64,000 bases of DNA from positions 1,680,973-1,744,972 of the forward strand of contig NZ_PDJD01000001.1 of assembly GCF_002563925.1 (NCBI RefSeq), read 5' to 3'. The DNA is from Serinibacter salmoneus. Its GTDB lineage: Bacteria > Actinomycetota > Actinomycetes > Actinomycetales > Beutenbergiaceae. Shown here piece after piece: positions 8,086 through 18,190 of the stretch; the first letter of the stretch is position 1, and each line of letters opens with the position of its first letter. The notes below the pieces were generated by a model. That model was not told the origin of the DNA. It did not search any database and worked only from the letters and a program-made list of their open reading frames with translations. The translations under genes were made by a program, and so were the position numbers.

Positions 8086-9716
8086 TGTGCCTCCTGTGCC
8101 AATTGCTGAAGTTCGCCGGCTCGGACCCGTAGCGCGACCGCGTGCTCCGGCGCGAGCGTCCCGGTCAGGACGGCCGTGGCGTCCCGGACCTCCCCGGCGA
8201 GGACCTCCTGTGCGCGCGCGAGGAGTTCATCCAGGACCGCCTCGATCAGGCCGTCGGTCTCGGGCCACAGTCGCGCCACCGCTGCCTGCGCTCCGGCCGA
8301 CCCGGCGGCCGCCAGCGCCAGGAGCGCCTCGGCGTCGGACGCCGTGACCAGGTCCGGGTGCGAGGCCGGACCGATCGACTGGCTCGCCTGGGCGAGCGCC
8401 GCCATCCAGGCCTGCCACGCGCGGGCCACCCGGTCACTGCGGGGGGTGTCGGCATCCGCTGCCTCCCGGGTCGCCGCGAGCGCGGCGCCTGCTGCGTCAT
8501 GATCGCGCCACGCGGTCCGCAGGCTCGAGTCGGCGCGAGCCGCGGCGTGGCCGACCACGTCCGCGAACGAGCCGTGCACGAGGTCGAGCAGCGCGCCCAG
8601 GGTCTGCGAGCGTGCGGGGCCCTGCTTGAGTGCACGGCGTCGCGCGAAGAACCCGGTGACCTCGTGCCCGAGCGGCTCCAGGACACCCCCCGAACTGGCG
8701 GCGGCGGTCCAGCGCGAGGTCACCGCTCCCTCGACCAGTCCGCCGGAGCGAAGCACCTCGGCGAGATCGGCGGCGACACCACGCACGGGCTCGTGTGCGA
8801 GCTCAGCGAGTTCACCGGCGGAATCGACCTGGCGCACGAGCGCGTCCACCAGCTCTCGCACGTCGCCGCGCAATGGCTCCCAGACTCCGCGCAGTGTCCG
8901 CGCCACGATCTCGCGTGAGGTGGCACGCGAGCCGAGAAGCCGCAGCCAGGTGGCGAGATCCTGCACCAGGCCCGGCTCGAGCCGGCCCGTCACGGGCCCG
9001 GCATCCGGCACGAGGAACAGCGGTGCGCTGGAGAAACCGCTCGACTGCAGCCGGGTGAGGAGGTCGTGGCGCACGGTGTCCCGCGCAGCCGGGGTGACAC
9101 GGTCCAGGACCACACCCACCGTGATGCCTCGGCGTCGGACGTCGTCGAGGACCTCCCACGGCAGGGCATCGCCGTAGCGGTTCGCCGTGGTCACGAACAG
9201 CCAGACGTCCGCCGCTTCCACGAGTTCCAGGCCGAGGCGCCGGTTCTCGGCGTCCACGGAATCCAGGTCGGGAGCATCGAGCAACGCGATCCCGGCTGGC
9301 ATCCCGGGCGCCACCGCGAGGCGGCACGTCGTAGCGAGCGGATGCTGCGCCATGAGGGCCTCATCGTCGGGGTGCACCACGAGCACCGGTTCCCGGGTGG
9401 TCGGTCGAAGCACACCCGCCGGGGAGACCTCCTCACCGGCGATCGAGTTCACCAGAGTCGACTTCCCGGCACCGGTCGGCCCCCCGACCACCACGACGGC
9501 GGGCAGCGCGGCCGAGACCAGCCGCGGCTCCAGGTGGCTACCGAGTTGCACCAGGACCCTCTCGCGGAGCTCCCGGGCGCGCTCCGCACCGTCCAGTTCC
9601 AGGGGGAAGGACACACTCTCGAGCTCGGCGCGCAGTGAGCGCACGGCATCCAGCGCCGGGCCACTGGAACGGCCGGGCGTCTCGCGGCCGCGCGCAGGAG
9701 GGAAATCGGTGGTCAC
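8082..9716 (-). CDS. Dynamin-like GTPase, partner A1 with degenerate G4
   Basis: A 544-residue paralogue of the A2 protein at 2007-4007: G1 GGPTGAGKST (near residue 80), G2 RPTTREPV, G3 DAPDLDSV. The G4 position reads LDRVT, so even the Asp that normally contacts guanine is replaced by Thr. The region aligned with the hydrophobic stretch of A2 is only weakly hydrophobic (EALLALAAAGSAGAQAAV), and the basic amphipathic tail is missing. It starts with GTG at 9716 and is the first gene of the minus-strand run A1-B1-ssb-ettA-A2-B2. The divergent glutamate dehydrogenase gene lies 177 bases away. Confidence 0.83.
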   Translation of the reverse strand: MTTDFPPARGRETPGRSSGPALDAVRSLRAELESVSFPLELDGAERARELRERVLVQLGSHLEPRLVSAALPAVVVVGGPTGAGKSTLVNSIAGEEVSPAGVLRPTTREPVLVVHPDDEALMAQHPLATTCRLAVAPGMPAGIALLDAPDLDSVDAENRRLGLELVEAADVWLFVTTANRYGDALPWEVLDDVRRRGITVGVVLDRVTPAARDTVRHDLLTRLQSSGFSSAPLFLVPDAGPVTGRLEPGLVQDLATWLRLLGSRATSREIVARTLRGVWEPLRGDVRELVDALVRQVDSAGELAELAHEPVRGVAADLAEVLRSGGLVEGAVTSRWTAAASSGGVLEPLGHEVTGFFARRRALKQGPARSQTLGALLDLVHGSFADVVGHAAARADSSLRTAWRDHDAAGAALAATREAADADTPRSDRVARAWQAWMAALAQASQSIGPASHPDLVTASDAEALLALAAAGSAGAQAAVARLWPETDGLIEAVLDELLARAQEVLAGEVRDATAVLTGTLAPEHAVALRVRAGELQQLAQEAQ

Positions 9717-9893
9717 GCTGTGAAGACTGCCCTAGGCAACGCCTGACGCAAAACGTGCGCGCCGCGCGGGGGTCAATTTGCGTCGCCTCTTCCATCAGCC
9801 GCTACCTTGGCCTGGCGAGCGGGCGACGAGGCCCCTCGAGGAGGCACCGACATCCGGTGGGCCCACAAGGCCCGCGGAGGGGAGATCACAGAC

Positions 9894-11186
<1,293 letters not shown>

Positions 11187-11215
11187 TCGACGCACGAGCC
11201 GTCGCCCGGCCTTGC

Positions 11216-11238
11216 CCCGCGGTCCGGTGGACCGCGGG
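11216..11238 (+). terminator. Hairpin after glutamate dehydrogenase gene
   Basis: Perfect 10-bp inverted repeat (CCCGCGGTCC at 11216-11225, GGACCGCGGG at 11229-11238) with a 3-base loop, 30 bases after the stop. An outer pair, ACGAGCCG at 11194-11201 and CGGCTCGT at 11253-11260, could extend the structure. There is no T-run, as is common for actinobacterial terminators. The 276 bases between this gene and 11463 hold nothing else convincing apart from a TAGACT hexamer at 11414-11419, a plausible -10 for the next gene. Confidence 0.6.
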
Positions 11239-11462
11239 CGGCGCACGGGCGGCGGCTCGTTCTGGCCAGACATGGCGCAACGCATGGAGGTCGTCGTCAC
11301 CACCACGCAGCACGCCGTCGAGCACCAATTGCCGGAATCGGTGGAGGCGTTGATCGACCTCTCGCTCGCAGGCCGCCCCTCAGGCGCAGGCAGCGCCTCG
11401 CCGCGCTCACCCCCTAGACTCGCGCCTCGAGGGGCCGAGGGCCGTCCCCGCGAGGGAGTGAC

Positions 11463-13859
11463 ATGACCGCCGAGCGCACCACCCAGCCGATTGCCGATGC
11501 CCACGAGGTGATCCGCGTCGTCGGGGCACGGGAGAACAACCTGCGCGGCATCGACGTGGAGATCCCCAAGCGCCGCCTCACGGTGTTCACCGGCGTCTCC
11601 GGCTCGGGGAAGAGCTCGCTGGTGTTCGGGACGATCGCCGCGGAGAGTCAGCGGCTGATCAACGAGACCTACTCCGCGTTCCTGCAGGGGTTCATGCCCA
11701 GCCAGGCGCGGCCGGACGTGGACCGGCTGGAGAACCTCACCACGGCGATCGTGGTGGACCAGGAACGGATGGGCGCGAACGCGCGCTCCACGCTGGGCAC
11801 CGCCACCGATGTGGGCACCCTGCTGCGGATCCTGTTCTCCCGGTTGAGCGAGCCGCAGATCGGTGGGCCGCAGGCGTTCTCCTTCAATGTGGCCAGCGCC
11901 TCGGGCTCGGGCATGAAGACCATCACCCGACCGGACGGCACCACGGTGAACGAGAAGGCGTCCTTCTCGCTGACCGGCGGGATGTGTCCGCGCTGTGAGG
12001 GCATGGGCGTGGTCAACGACATCGACCTGACCCAGCTCTTCGACGAGTCCAAGTCGCTGCGCGAGGGCGCCCTGACGATTCCGGGGTACACCGCGGACGG
12101 CTGGTACGTGAAGATCTACACCGAGTCCGGGTTCGTGGACGGCGACAAGCCGATCCGGGACTTCTCCAAGCGGATGCGTGATGACTTCCTGTACAAGGAG
12201 CCGGTGAAGGTCAAGGTCGGCGGCGTCAACATGACCTACGAGGGCCTGATCCCCAAGATCCAGAAGTCGCTGCTGTCCAAGGACGTGGAGTCGATGCAGC
12301 CGCACATCCGCGCGTTCGTGGAGCGCGCGGTCACCTTCACCACATGCCCGGAGTGCGACGGCACCCGCCTGTCGGCGCCCGCGCGCACCGCGCTGGTGGC
12401 GGGGCGCAGCATCGCCGAGGTCAGTGCCATGCAGGTGTCCGACGTCGCCACCTGGCTGGGGCAGATCGAGGCACCCGGGGTGGCGCCCCTGCTGACGGGG
12501 CTGCGGGAGATGCTGGACTCGCTGGTGGAGATCGGCCTGGGTTACCTGTCCCTGGACCGGGCCGCCGGCACGCTCTCGGGAGGGGAGGCGCAGCGCGTGA
12601 AGATGGTGCGTCATCTCGGCTCAGCGCTCACCGACGTCACCTACGTGTTCGACGAGCCCACCTCCGGCCTGCACCCGCACGACATCGCCCGGATGAACGA
12701 GTTGCTGCTGCGGCTGCGGGACAAGGGCAACACCGTGCTCGTGGTCGAGCACAAGCCGGAGGCGATCGCGGTGGCCGACCACGTGGTCGACCTCGGGCCG
12801 GGTGCCGGGAGCGCGGGCGGCACGATCTGTTTCGAGGGCACGGTGGCGGCCTTGCGGGCCTCCGACACCCTCACCGGCCGCCACCTGGGCGACCGCACTG
12901 CGGTGAAGGACGCGGTGCGCGCCCCCAGCGGCGCGATACAGATCCGGGGGGCGAGCACCCACAACCTGCGATCGGTCGACGTCGATGTGCCGCTCGGCGT
13001 GCTGGTAGCCGTCACCGGCGTGGCCGGCTCGGGCAAGAGTTCCCTGGTGCACGGGTCCCTGCCCGGCGCGCTGGCCGCCGATCAGCAGGTGATCTCCATC
13101 GACCAGGGGGCGATCAAGGGTTCGCGCCGCTCCAACCCGGCCACCTACTCCGGCCTGCTGGAGCCGATCCGCAAGGCCTTCGCGAAGGCCAACGGGGTCA
13201 AGCCCGCCCTGTTCAGCGCCAACTCCGCCGGCGCCTGCCCGGAGTGCAAGGGCGCCGGGATGACGTTCACGGACCTCGGCCCGATGGCGACCGTCGCCAC
13301 CGTGTGCGAGGTGTGCGAGGGACGCCGATTCAACGACGAGGTGCTGCAGTACACCCTCGGAGGGCGCAGCATCGTGGACGTGCTCGCGATGTCCGCGCAG
13401 CAGGCGGCGGAGTTCTTCGCTGAGTCATCCTCGAAGGTGCCCGCGGCCGCCACCATCGCGGGTCACCTGGTGCGGGTGGGCCTCGGCTACCTGACTCTGG
13501 GCCAGCCCCTGACCACGCTCTCGGGCGGCGAGCGCCAGCGGCTGCGGCTGGCCGCCCACCTGGGTGACAAGGGCGGCATCGTCGTGCTGGACGAGCCGAC
13601 CACCGGCCTGCACCTCGCGGACGTGGAGCAGTTGCTCGCCCTTCTGGACCATCTGGTGGACTCGGGCAAGTCGGTGATCGTGGTCGAGCACCACCAGGCC
13701 GTGGTCGCTCACGCGGACTGGGTGATCGACCTGGGCCCGGGCGCGGGGCACGACGGCGGCACGATCGTCTTCACCGGCACGCCGGCCGAGCTCGTGGCCC
13801 AGCGGGCCACGCTGACCGGGGAGCACCTGGCGCGCTACGTCGGCGAGGGAACGCGGTAG
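11463..13859 (+). CDS. Class II UvrA-like ABC ATPase (DrrC/UvrA2-like)
   Basis: A 798-residue soluble double ABC ATPase of the UvrA family: first Walker A GVSGSGKSS (near residue 44), zinc-module cysteines CPRCEG, signature LSGGEAQRVKM and FDEPTSGLHPHD; second Walker A GVAGSGKSS (near residue 520), CPECKG, CEVCEG, LSGGERQRLRL and LDEPTTGLHLAD. Full UvrA has about 940-970 residues; here the segment between the STLGTATD motif and the first CxxC module is short, so the UvrB-binding insertion is absent. Such class II forms occur beside normal UvrA and are linked to DNA-damaging drug tolerance (DrrC in anthracycline producers). Start ATG follows GAGGGAG. It is not expected to replace UvrA in excision repair. 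Confidence 0.88.
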   Translation: MTAERTTQPIADAHEVIRVVGARENNLRGIDVEIPKRRLTVFTGVSGSGKSSLVFGTIAAESQRLINETYSAFLQGFMPSQARPDVDRLENLTTAIVVDQERMGANARSTLGTATDVGTLLRILFSRLSEPQIGGPQAFSFNVASASGSGMKTITRPDGTTVNEKASFSLTGGMCPRCEGMGVVNDIDLTQLFDESKSLREGALTIPGYTADGWYVKIYTESGFVDGDKPIRDFSKRMRDDFLYKEPVKVKVGGVNMTYEGLIPKIQKSLLSKDVESMQPHIRAFVERAVTFTTCPECDGTRLSAPARTALVAGRSIAEVSAMQVSDVATWLGQIEAPGVAPLLTGLREMLDSLVEIGLGYLSLDRAAGTLSGGEAQRVKMVRHLGSALTDVTYVFDEPTSGLHPHDIARMNELLLRLRDKGNTVLVVEHKPEAIAVADHVVDLGPGAGSAGGTICFEGTVAALRASDTLTGRHLGDRTAVKDAVRAPSGAIQIRGASTHNLRSVDVDVPLGVLVAVTGVAGSGKSSLVHGSLPGALAADQQVISIDQGAIKGSRRSNPATYSGLLEPIRKAFAKANGVKPALFSANSAGACPECKGAGMTFTDLGPMATVATVCEVCEGRRFNDEVLQYTLGGRSIVDVLAMSAQQAAEFFAESSSKVPAAATIAGHLVRVGLGYLTLGQPLTTLSGGERQRLRLAAHLGDKGGIVVLDEPTTGLHLADVEQLLALLDHLVDSGKSVIVVEHHQAVVAHADWVIDLGPGAGHDGGTIVFTGTPAELVAQRATLTGEHLARYVGEGTR

Positions 13860-13872
13860 GAGCCGGCGCTTC

Positions 13873-14712
13873 CTACATGTCGGCTTCCGGATCCCCCATC
13901 ACGTCCGCCACGTGGTTGGGAACGTAGGTGGACAGTTCCCGCGGCGGGCGCTTGTACGTGCCCGAAGAGGTCGGTCGCTTGGGCAGCTCGACCTTCTCCT
14001 GCGGCACCGAGTGGTAGGGCAGCGTGGAGAGCAGATGGTGGATCATGTTCAGCCGCGCGTGCTTCTTGATGTCGGACTCCACCACGAACCACGGCGAGGC
14101 CGGGGTGTCGGTGTGCACGAACATGTCGTCCTTCGCCCGCGAGTAGTCCTCCCACCGGTTGATGGACTCCAGGTCCATCGGTGAGAGCTTCCAGCGGCGG
14201 ACCGGGTCATTCAACCGGGAGCGGAAGCGCTTGAGTTGTTCCTCGTCGGAGACCGAGAACCAGTACTTGCGCAGCAGGATCCCGTCGTTGATGAGCATCT
14301 GCTCGAAGATCGGGGTCTGACGCAGGAACCGCGCGTACTCCGCGGGGGTGCAGAACCCCATCACGCGTTCCACGCCGGCGCGGTTGTACCAGGAGCGGTC
14401 GAACAGCACGATTTCCCCGGCGGCCGGCAGGTGCTGCACGTACCGCTGGAAGTACCACTGGGTCTTCTCCCGCTCGGTGGGCGCGGGCAGCGCGGCGATC
14501 CGCGCGACGCGCGGGGAGAGGTACTCCGTGATGCGCTTGATCGCGCCGCCCTTACCGGCGGCGTCGCGGCCCTCGAAGATCACCACCACCCGCTGCCCCG
14601 TGGCCTTCACCCACTCCTGGAGGGTCACGAGTTCGGTCTGGAGCCGGAACAGTTCGGACTCGTAGGTGTCGTTGTCGATCTTGCGCACTCCACCGTGCTT
14701 CTTCTTGCCCAT
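13873..14712 (-). CDS. ppk2: Polyphosphate kinase 2
   Basis: A 279-residue protein of the PPK2 family, which transfers phosphate between polyphosphate and nucleotides. Walker A FEGRDAAGKGG (near residue 47) and the Walker B-like FDRSWYNRAGVE (near residue 105) are intact, as are the lid arginines (RFRSRLNDPVRRWKLS) and the SPMDLESINRW segment. The length is that of class I, single-domain PPK2, which usually favours GDP or ADP. It faces the uvrA-like gene tail to tail (13-base gap) and is divergent from the ABC-F gene at 14858. The start at 14712 has a TAGGTT hexamer six bases before it and no ribosome binding site, so the mRNA is probably leaderless. Confidence 0.95.
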   Translation of the reverse strand: MGKKKHGGVRKIDNDTYESELFRLQTELVTLQEWVKATGQRVVVIFEGRDAAGKGGAIKRITEYLSPRVARIAALPAPTEREKTQWYFQRYVQHLPAAGEIVLFDRSWYNRAGVERVMGFCTPAEYARFLRQTPIFEQMLINDGILLRKYWFSVSDEEQLKRFRSRLNDPVRRWKLSPMDLESINRWEDYSRAKDDMFVHTDTPASPWFVVESDIKKHARLNMIHHLLSTLPYHSVPQEKVELPKRPTSSGTYKRPPRELSTYVPNHVADVMGDPEADM

Positions 14713-14718
14713 TCGCCG

Positions 14719-14724
14719 AACCTA
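14719..14724 (-). promoter_or_regulatory. -10 hexamer of leaderless ppk2 promoter
   Basis: On the minus strand TAGGTT is followed by six bases and the ATG of ppk2, placing transcription initiation at or next to the A of the start codon. This is the TANNNT pattern of actinobacterial sigma-A promoters. Confidence 0.55.
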
Positions 14725-14802
14725 GCGGAGAAATGGCGTTGACGGCACCGGTAGTTTGACGAGCGTGAAGTGATCCGAGCCGACCCACCCGCGCCCGAGG
14801 CC

Positions 14803-14818
14803 GCCGTCCCTGGACGGC
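14803..14818 (+). promoter_or_regulatory. Small hairpin in the ABC-F leader
   Basis: GCCGTCC and GGACGGC form a perfect 7-bp stem with a 2-base loop 40 bases before the ABC-F start codon. Regulated ABC-F resistance genes often have attenuating leader structures; here no convincing leader peptide accompanies it, so the role is only a possibility. Confidence 0.25.
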
Positions 14819-14857
14819 ACTGCCCGGCGGGTCTGCCGCGCCACCGAAGGATCCCGC

Positions 14858-16582
14858 ATGACCTCACCGCTCCCCTCCCCCGACGCCACCGCGCACCTGC
14901 GCCTGGACGGCGTCTCCTTCTCCTACCCCGACCGCCGGGTCCTCACCGATGTCTCGCTGGTCGCCGCGGCCGGCGATGTGCTGGCCCTCATCGGGGAGAA
15001 CGGCTCCGGGAAGTCCACACTGCTGCGCATCGCCGCCGGCCTGGTGCCGCCCGACGCGGGAACCGTGTCCGCGACGGCGCCCGGCTGGGCGCCCAGCATC
15101 GGCCTGCTGCACCAGGAGCCGCCGTTCGCGGCGAACGACACGGTCGCCGAGGCGCTCGAGGCCGCGGTGGCGCCGGCCCGGGCGGCGGTGGCCGCGCTGG
15201 ATGCCGCCGCGAGTGCGCTGGCCGGGGCCGGCGAGCGGGAGGCAACGGGTGCGGACGATCCGGCGGCGGCCTACGCCGACGCCCTCGAGCGCGCCGAACG
15301 CCTGGACGCCTGGCGCACCGACGCCCGCATCGGTGAGGTCCTCGCGGGCCTCGGGCTGGCCGCCCTGCCCCGGGATCGCCCGACGGCGCAGCTCTCCGGC
15401 GGGCAGCGCTCCCGCCTCGCGCTGGCGTGGCTGCTGCTGCGCGAGGTGGACGTGCTGCTGCTGGATGAGCCCACCAACCACCTGGACGATGCCGCGATCG
15501 CCTACCTGGCGGGGGTGTTGCGCAGCTGGCGGGGGCCGGTGCTGCTGGCCGGCCACGACCGCGCCTTCCTGGACGAGGCGGCCACCGCCCTGGTGGACCT
15601 CGACCCCGCCCCGGTGCCCCACGCCGTCGCCTCCCAGGTGTCCGACGCCTCCGACGCCGGGGGCGGGATCGGTCTGACCCGCTACACCGGCGGGTACACC
15701 AGCTACCTGCACGCCCGGTTGGATGCGCGGGAGCGGTGGGAGGCGCAGTACGCCGCGGAGCAGGAAGAGCTGAAGCGGCTGCGCGTGCAGGTGCGCGACT
15801 CCCACGTGGTGGGGCACCCGGGGGCCGAGCCGAGGAGCGAGGCCCGCGGGGCGAAGAAGTTCTACTCCGACCGCAACGCCACCGTCGTCTCCCGCCGCGT
15901 CGTCGACGCGCAGCGCCGACTGGCGGATCTCGAGGCGGCGCAGGTGCGCAAGCCACCGCCGGAGCTGAGCTTCGCGGGGTTCGTGCGCCGACGATCCGCG
16001 GCGCCGGCGCACGGGCCGGTGCTGGTCGCCGCCGGGGTCGCCGTGCCCGGGCGACTGGGCGCGGTGGATCTCAGCGTCTCGGCGGGTGAACGATGGCTGA
16101 TCACGGGGGCGAACGGCTCCGGGAAGTCCACGCTGCTGGGGGTGCTGGCGGGGCAGGTGGCGGCCGGGTCCGGCTCGGTCGTGCGGGCGGGGACGGTGGG
16201 ACTGCTGACGCAGGACGGCGACCTACCGGACGTCGCCGGGCGGGGTCCGGGGCGCACCGTGGCGCAGGCGTACGCCGACCTCGTGGACCCGGAGCGTGCG
16301 GAGCGGGTGCCGCTCGCCTCGTTCGGCCTGGTCGCGGGGCGGGACCTGCCGCGACCCCTCGCGGCGCTGAGCGTCGGGCAGCAACGGCGGGTGGCCTTGG
16401 CGGTGCTGCTGGCGCAGGCGCCCGATGTGCTGCTGCTGGATGAGCCGACCAACCACCTCTCCCTGGTGCTGGCCACCCAGCTCGAGGCGCTGCTCCCCCA
16501 GTACCCGGGCGCCGTCGTCATCGCCTCCCACGACGCGTGGTTGCGGCGCGGGTGGCAGAGCGAGCGCCTCGCGCTGGGGTAG
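14858..16582 (+). CDS. ABC-F family ATPase
   Basis: A 574-residue protein with two ABC ATPase modules and no membrane segments: Walker A GENGSGKST (near residue 47) and GANGSGKST (near 418), signatures LSGGQRSRLAL and LSVGQQRRVAL, Walker B LLLDEPTNHLDD and LLLDEPTNHLSL. The linker between them is long, charged and helical (ERWEAQYAAEQEELKRLRVQ), as in ribosome-bound ABC-F proteins. These either protect ribosomes from antibiotics or tune translation; the subgroup cannot be decided here. ATG at 14858 has GAAGGA six bases upstream. It is similar in build to the ABC-F gene at 46624-48297. Confidence 0.88.
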   Translation: MTSPLPSPDATAHLRLDGVSFSYPDRRVLTDVSLVAAAGDVLALIGENGSGKSTLLRIAAGLVPPDAGTVSATAPGWAPSIGLLHQEPPFAANDTVAEALEAAVAPARAAVAALDAAASALAGAGEREATGADDPAAAYADALERAERLDAWRTDARIGEVLAGLGLAALPRDRPTAQLSGGQRSRLALAWLLLREVDVLLLDEPTNHLDDAAIAYLAGVLRSWRGPVLLAGHDRAFLDEAATALVDLDPAPVPHAVASQVSDASDAGGGIGLTRYTGGYTSYLHARLDARERWEAQYAAEQEELKRLRVQVRDSHVVGHPGAEPRSEARGAKKFYSDRNATVVSRRVVDAQRRLADLEAAQVRKPPPELSFAGFVRRRSAAPAHGPVLVAAGVAVPGRLGAVDLSVSAGERWLITGANGSGKSTLLGVLAGQVAAGSGSVVRAGTVGLLTQDGDLPDVAGRGPGRTVAQAYADLVDPERAERVPLASFGLVAGRDLPRPLAALSVGQQRRVALAVLLAQAPDVLLLDEPTNHLSLVLATQLEALLPQYPGAVVIASHDAWLRRGWQSERLALG

Positions 16583-16759
16583 CGGACGACGCCGTCTCGC
16601 CATGGGCGGTGTACCCCTCGCTGCGGGCGGTGCACTGGGGCACGGTGTGAGCGTGCCCACGCATCGCCGCAGGTCAAACACCTACACCCGGTGGTGGGAA
16701 TTCGCGCCGACCCCCGGTGCACCGCCCTCAGCGAGGGACCACCCGCCCACCGCGAGGAA

Positions 16760-16835
<76 letters not shown>

Positions 16836-16939
16836 GGCGGTACCAGACTAGCGAGCCTACGCCGTCGGCCATGACTCGCGCCCCGCCCAGTCGATCGGCC
16901 CGGGCGTCGACCGTCCGCCCACCCGGCCCAGTGCCGCCC

Positions 16940-16945
16940 TACGCT
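16940..16945 (+). promoter_or_regulatory. -10 hexamer of leaderless DUF1905 gene promoter
   Basis: TACGCT followed by seven bases and ATG at 16953, with no ribosome binding site; fits a leaderless transcript. Confidence 0.5.
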
Positions 16946-16952
16946 GGGCGCC

Positions 16953-17261
16953 ATGGCGTACACCTTCACGGCCCCGCTGTGGCGCACCAGGATGGGTGAG
17001 AGCGACACGAGCTGGTTCTTCCTCACCCTGCCCGAGGCGATGGCGGACGAGATCGACGCCCGCACCACGGGCCTGCAGGGCGGGTTCGGCTCCGTGAAGG
17101 TGCGGGTGACGATCGGCTCGAGCACCTGGGACACCTCACTGTTCCCCAGCACCGAGGCCGGGTCCTACGTGCTGCCGGTGAAGAAGGCCGTGCGCACCGC
17201 CGAGAAACTGAGCGAGGCCGACGACGCCGAGGTGAGCCTCGTCGTCGTCGGCCTCGATTGA
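16953..17261 (+). CDS. DUF1905 domain protein
   Basis: A complete 102-residue protein matching the small DUF1905 family throughout: FTAPLWRTRMGESDTSWFF at the start, then a central GGFGSVKVRVTIG strand pair and the TSLFPSTEAGSYVLPVKKAVR segment. Family members fold as a compact beta structure and are widespread in Actinobacteria; their function is unknown. No signal peptide or membrane segment. Monocistronic by position, converging on the sugar permease gene at 17285 with a 23-base gap. Confidence 0.85.
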   Translation: MAYTFTAPLWRTRMGESDTSWFFLTLPEAMADEIDARTTGLQGGFGSVKVRVTIGSSTWDTSLFPSTEAGSYVLPVKKAVRTAEKLSEADDAEVSLVVVGLD

Positions 17262-17284
17262 CGGCCGATCGCTGGGTCGGTGCG

Positions 17285-18190
17285 TCAGCTCTTCACGGCG
17301 CCCGACATAATGCCGGCCACCAGCTGCTTGCCGGCGATCACGAACAGGATCAGCAGCGGGATGATCGACATCAGCGAGCCGGTGAGGATCAGGGACATGT
17401 CCGGGTTGTTCCCCGAGCTGGCCCACAGCTGAGCGAGCGCGGTCTGCAGGGTCTGCACGTCCGGGTCCCGCAGCACCAGGAACGGCCAGAAGAAGTCCGT
17501 CCAGGTGGTGATGAAGGTGAACAGGCCCAGCACCGCGGCGGCCGGCCGCGCGGCGGGGACCGCCACCGTCATGAAGGTGCGGAACTGACCGGCGCCGTCC
17601 ATCCGGGCGGCCTCGATGAGCTCGGTGGGGATCACGCCCTCCAGGTACTGGCGCATGAAAAACACCCCGAACGCACTGACGAGCACGGGGAAGATCACCG
17701 CGCCGATCGTGCCGGTCCAGCCCCAGTCCGCCATCAGGCGGTACAGGCCGACCGCGCCGAGCTGCGGCGGCACGGCGAGGGTGAGCACCACGAACGCCGA
17801 GAGCCACTTGCTGCCCTTGAACGGGAGCTTGGCGAAGGCGTACCCGGCCAGGGTGCAGAAGAACAGCGTGGAGGCGGTGACGACCACCGAGATGAACAAC
17901 GAGTTGGCCAGTGCACCCCAGAACGGGATGGTGTCGATCACCCGGGCGGCGTTGGAGAGGAAGTTCCCGCCCGGCACCAGCACGGGGATGCGCGCGTTCG
18001 CGTTCCCGGAGGTGGTGGACGCGATGACGTAGGACCAGTACAGCGGGAACAGTGAGCCCGCCACGATGGCACCGAGGATGGCGTAGACCCACCACCGGGG
18101 ACGCTCCACGAGCATCGTGCGGCGCGGCTTGCGCAGCGCCTTGTCCGGGGTGCGCTTCCCGGTGGTCTCCAGGGATCCGACGGCGCTCAT
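17285..18190 (-). CDS. Sugar ABC transporter permease, MalG/CebG type
   Basis: A 301-residue inner-membrane permease of the carbohydrate uptake-1 family with about six transmembrane helices, the first near residues 33-55. The EAA loop that contacts the ATPase is visible as IEAARMDGAGQFRTFMTVAVPAARPA (split here: ELIEAARMDGAG, then QFRTFMTVAVP). The ATG at 18190 overlaps the stop of the upstream permease as ATGA. It is the last gene of a three-gene operon (binding lipoprotein, MalF-type, MalG-type). No ATPase gene is present, so a shared MsiK/MalK-type ATPase encoded elsewhere is likely, as in actinobacterial ceb systems. Confidence 0.9.
   Translation of the reverse strand: MSAVGSLETTGKRTPDKALRKPRRTMLVERPRWWVYAILGAIVAGSLFPLYWSYVIASTTSGNANARIPVLVPGGNFLSNAARVIDTIPFWGALANSLFISVVVTASTLFFCTLAGYAFAKLPFKGSKWLSAFVVLTLAVPPQLGAVGLYRLMADWGWTGTIGAVIFPVLVSAFGVFFMRQYLEGVIPTELIEAARMDGAGQFRTFMTVAVPAARPAAAVLGLFTFITTWTDFFWPFLVLRDPDVQTLQTALAQLWASSGNNPDMSLILTGSLMSIIPLLILFVIAGKQLVAGIMSGAVKS

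Noticed and set aside
11272-11466. Possible 64-residue protein between glutamate dehydrogenase and the UvrA-like gene
   Set aside because: No ribosome binding site, composition drifts to Pro/Arg/Ser, overlaps the next start; no family recognised.
14803-14818. Full attenuator with leader peptide for the ABC-F gene
   Set aside because: A small stem exists but the only upstream start is followed by a stop after two codons, and no alternative hairpin was found.
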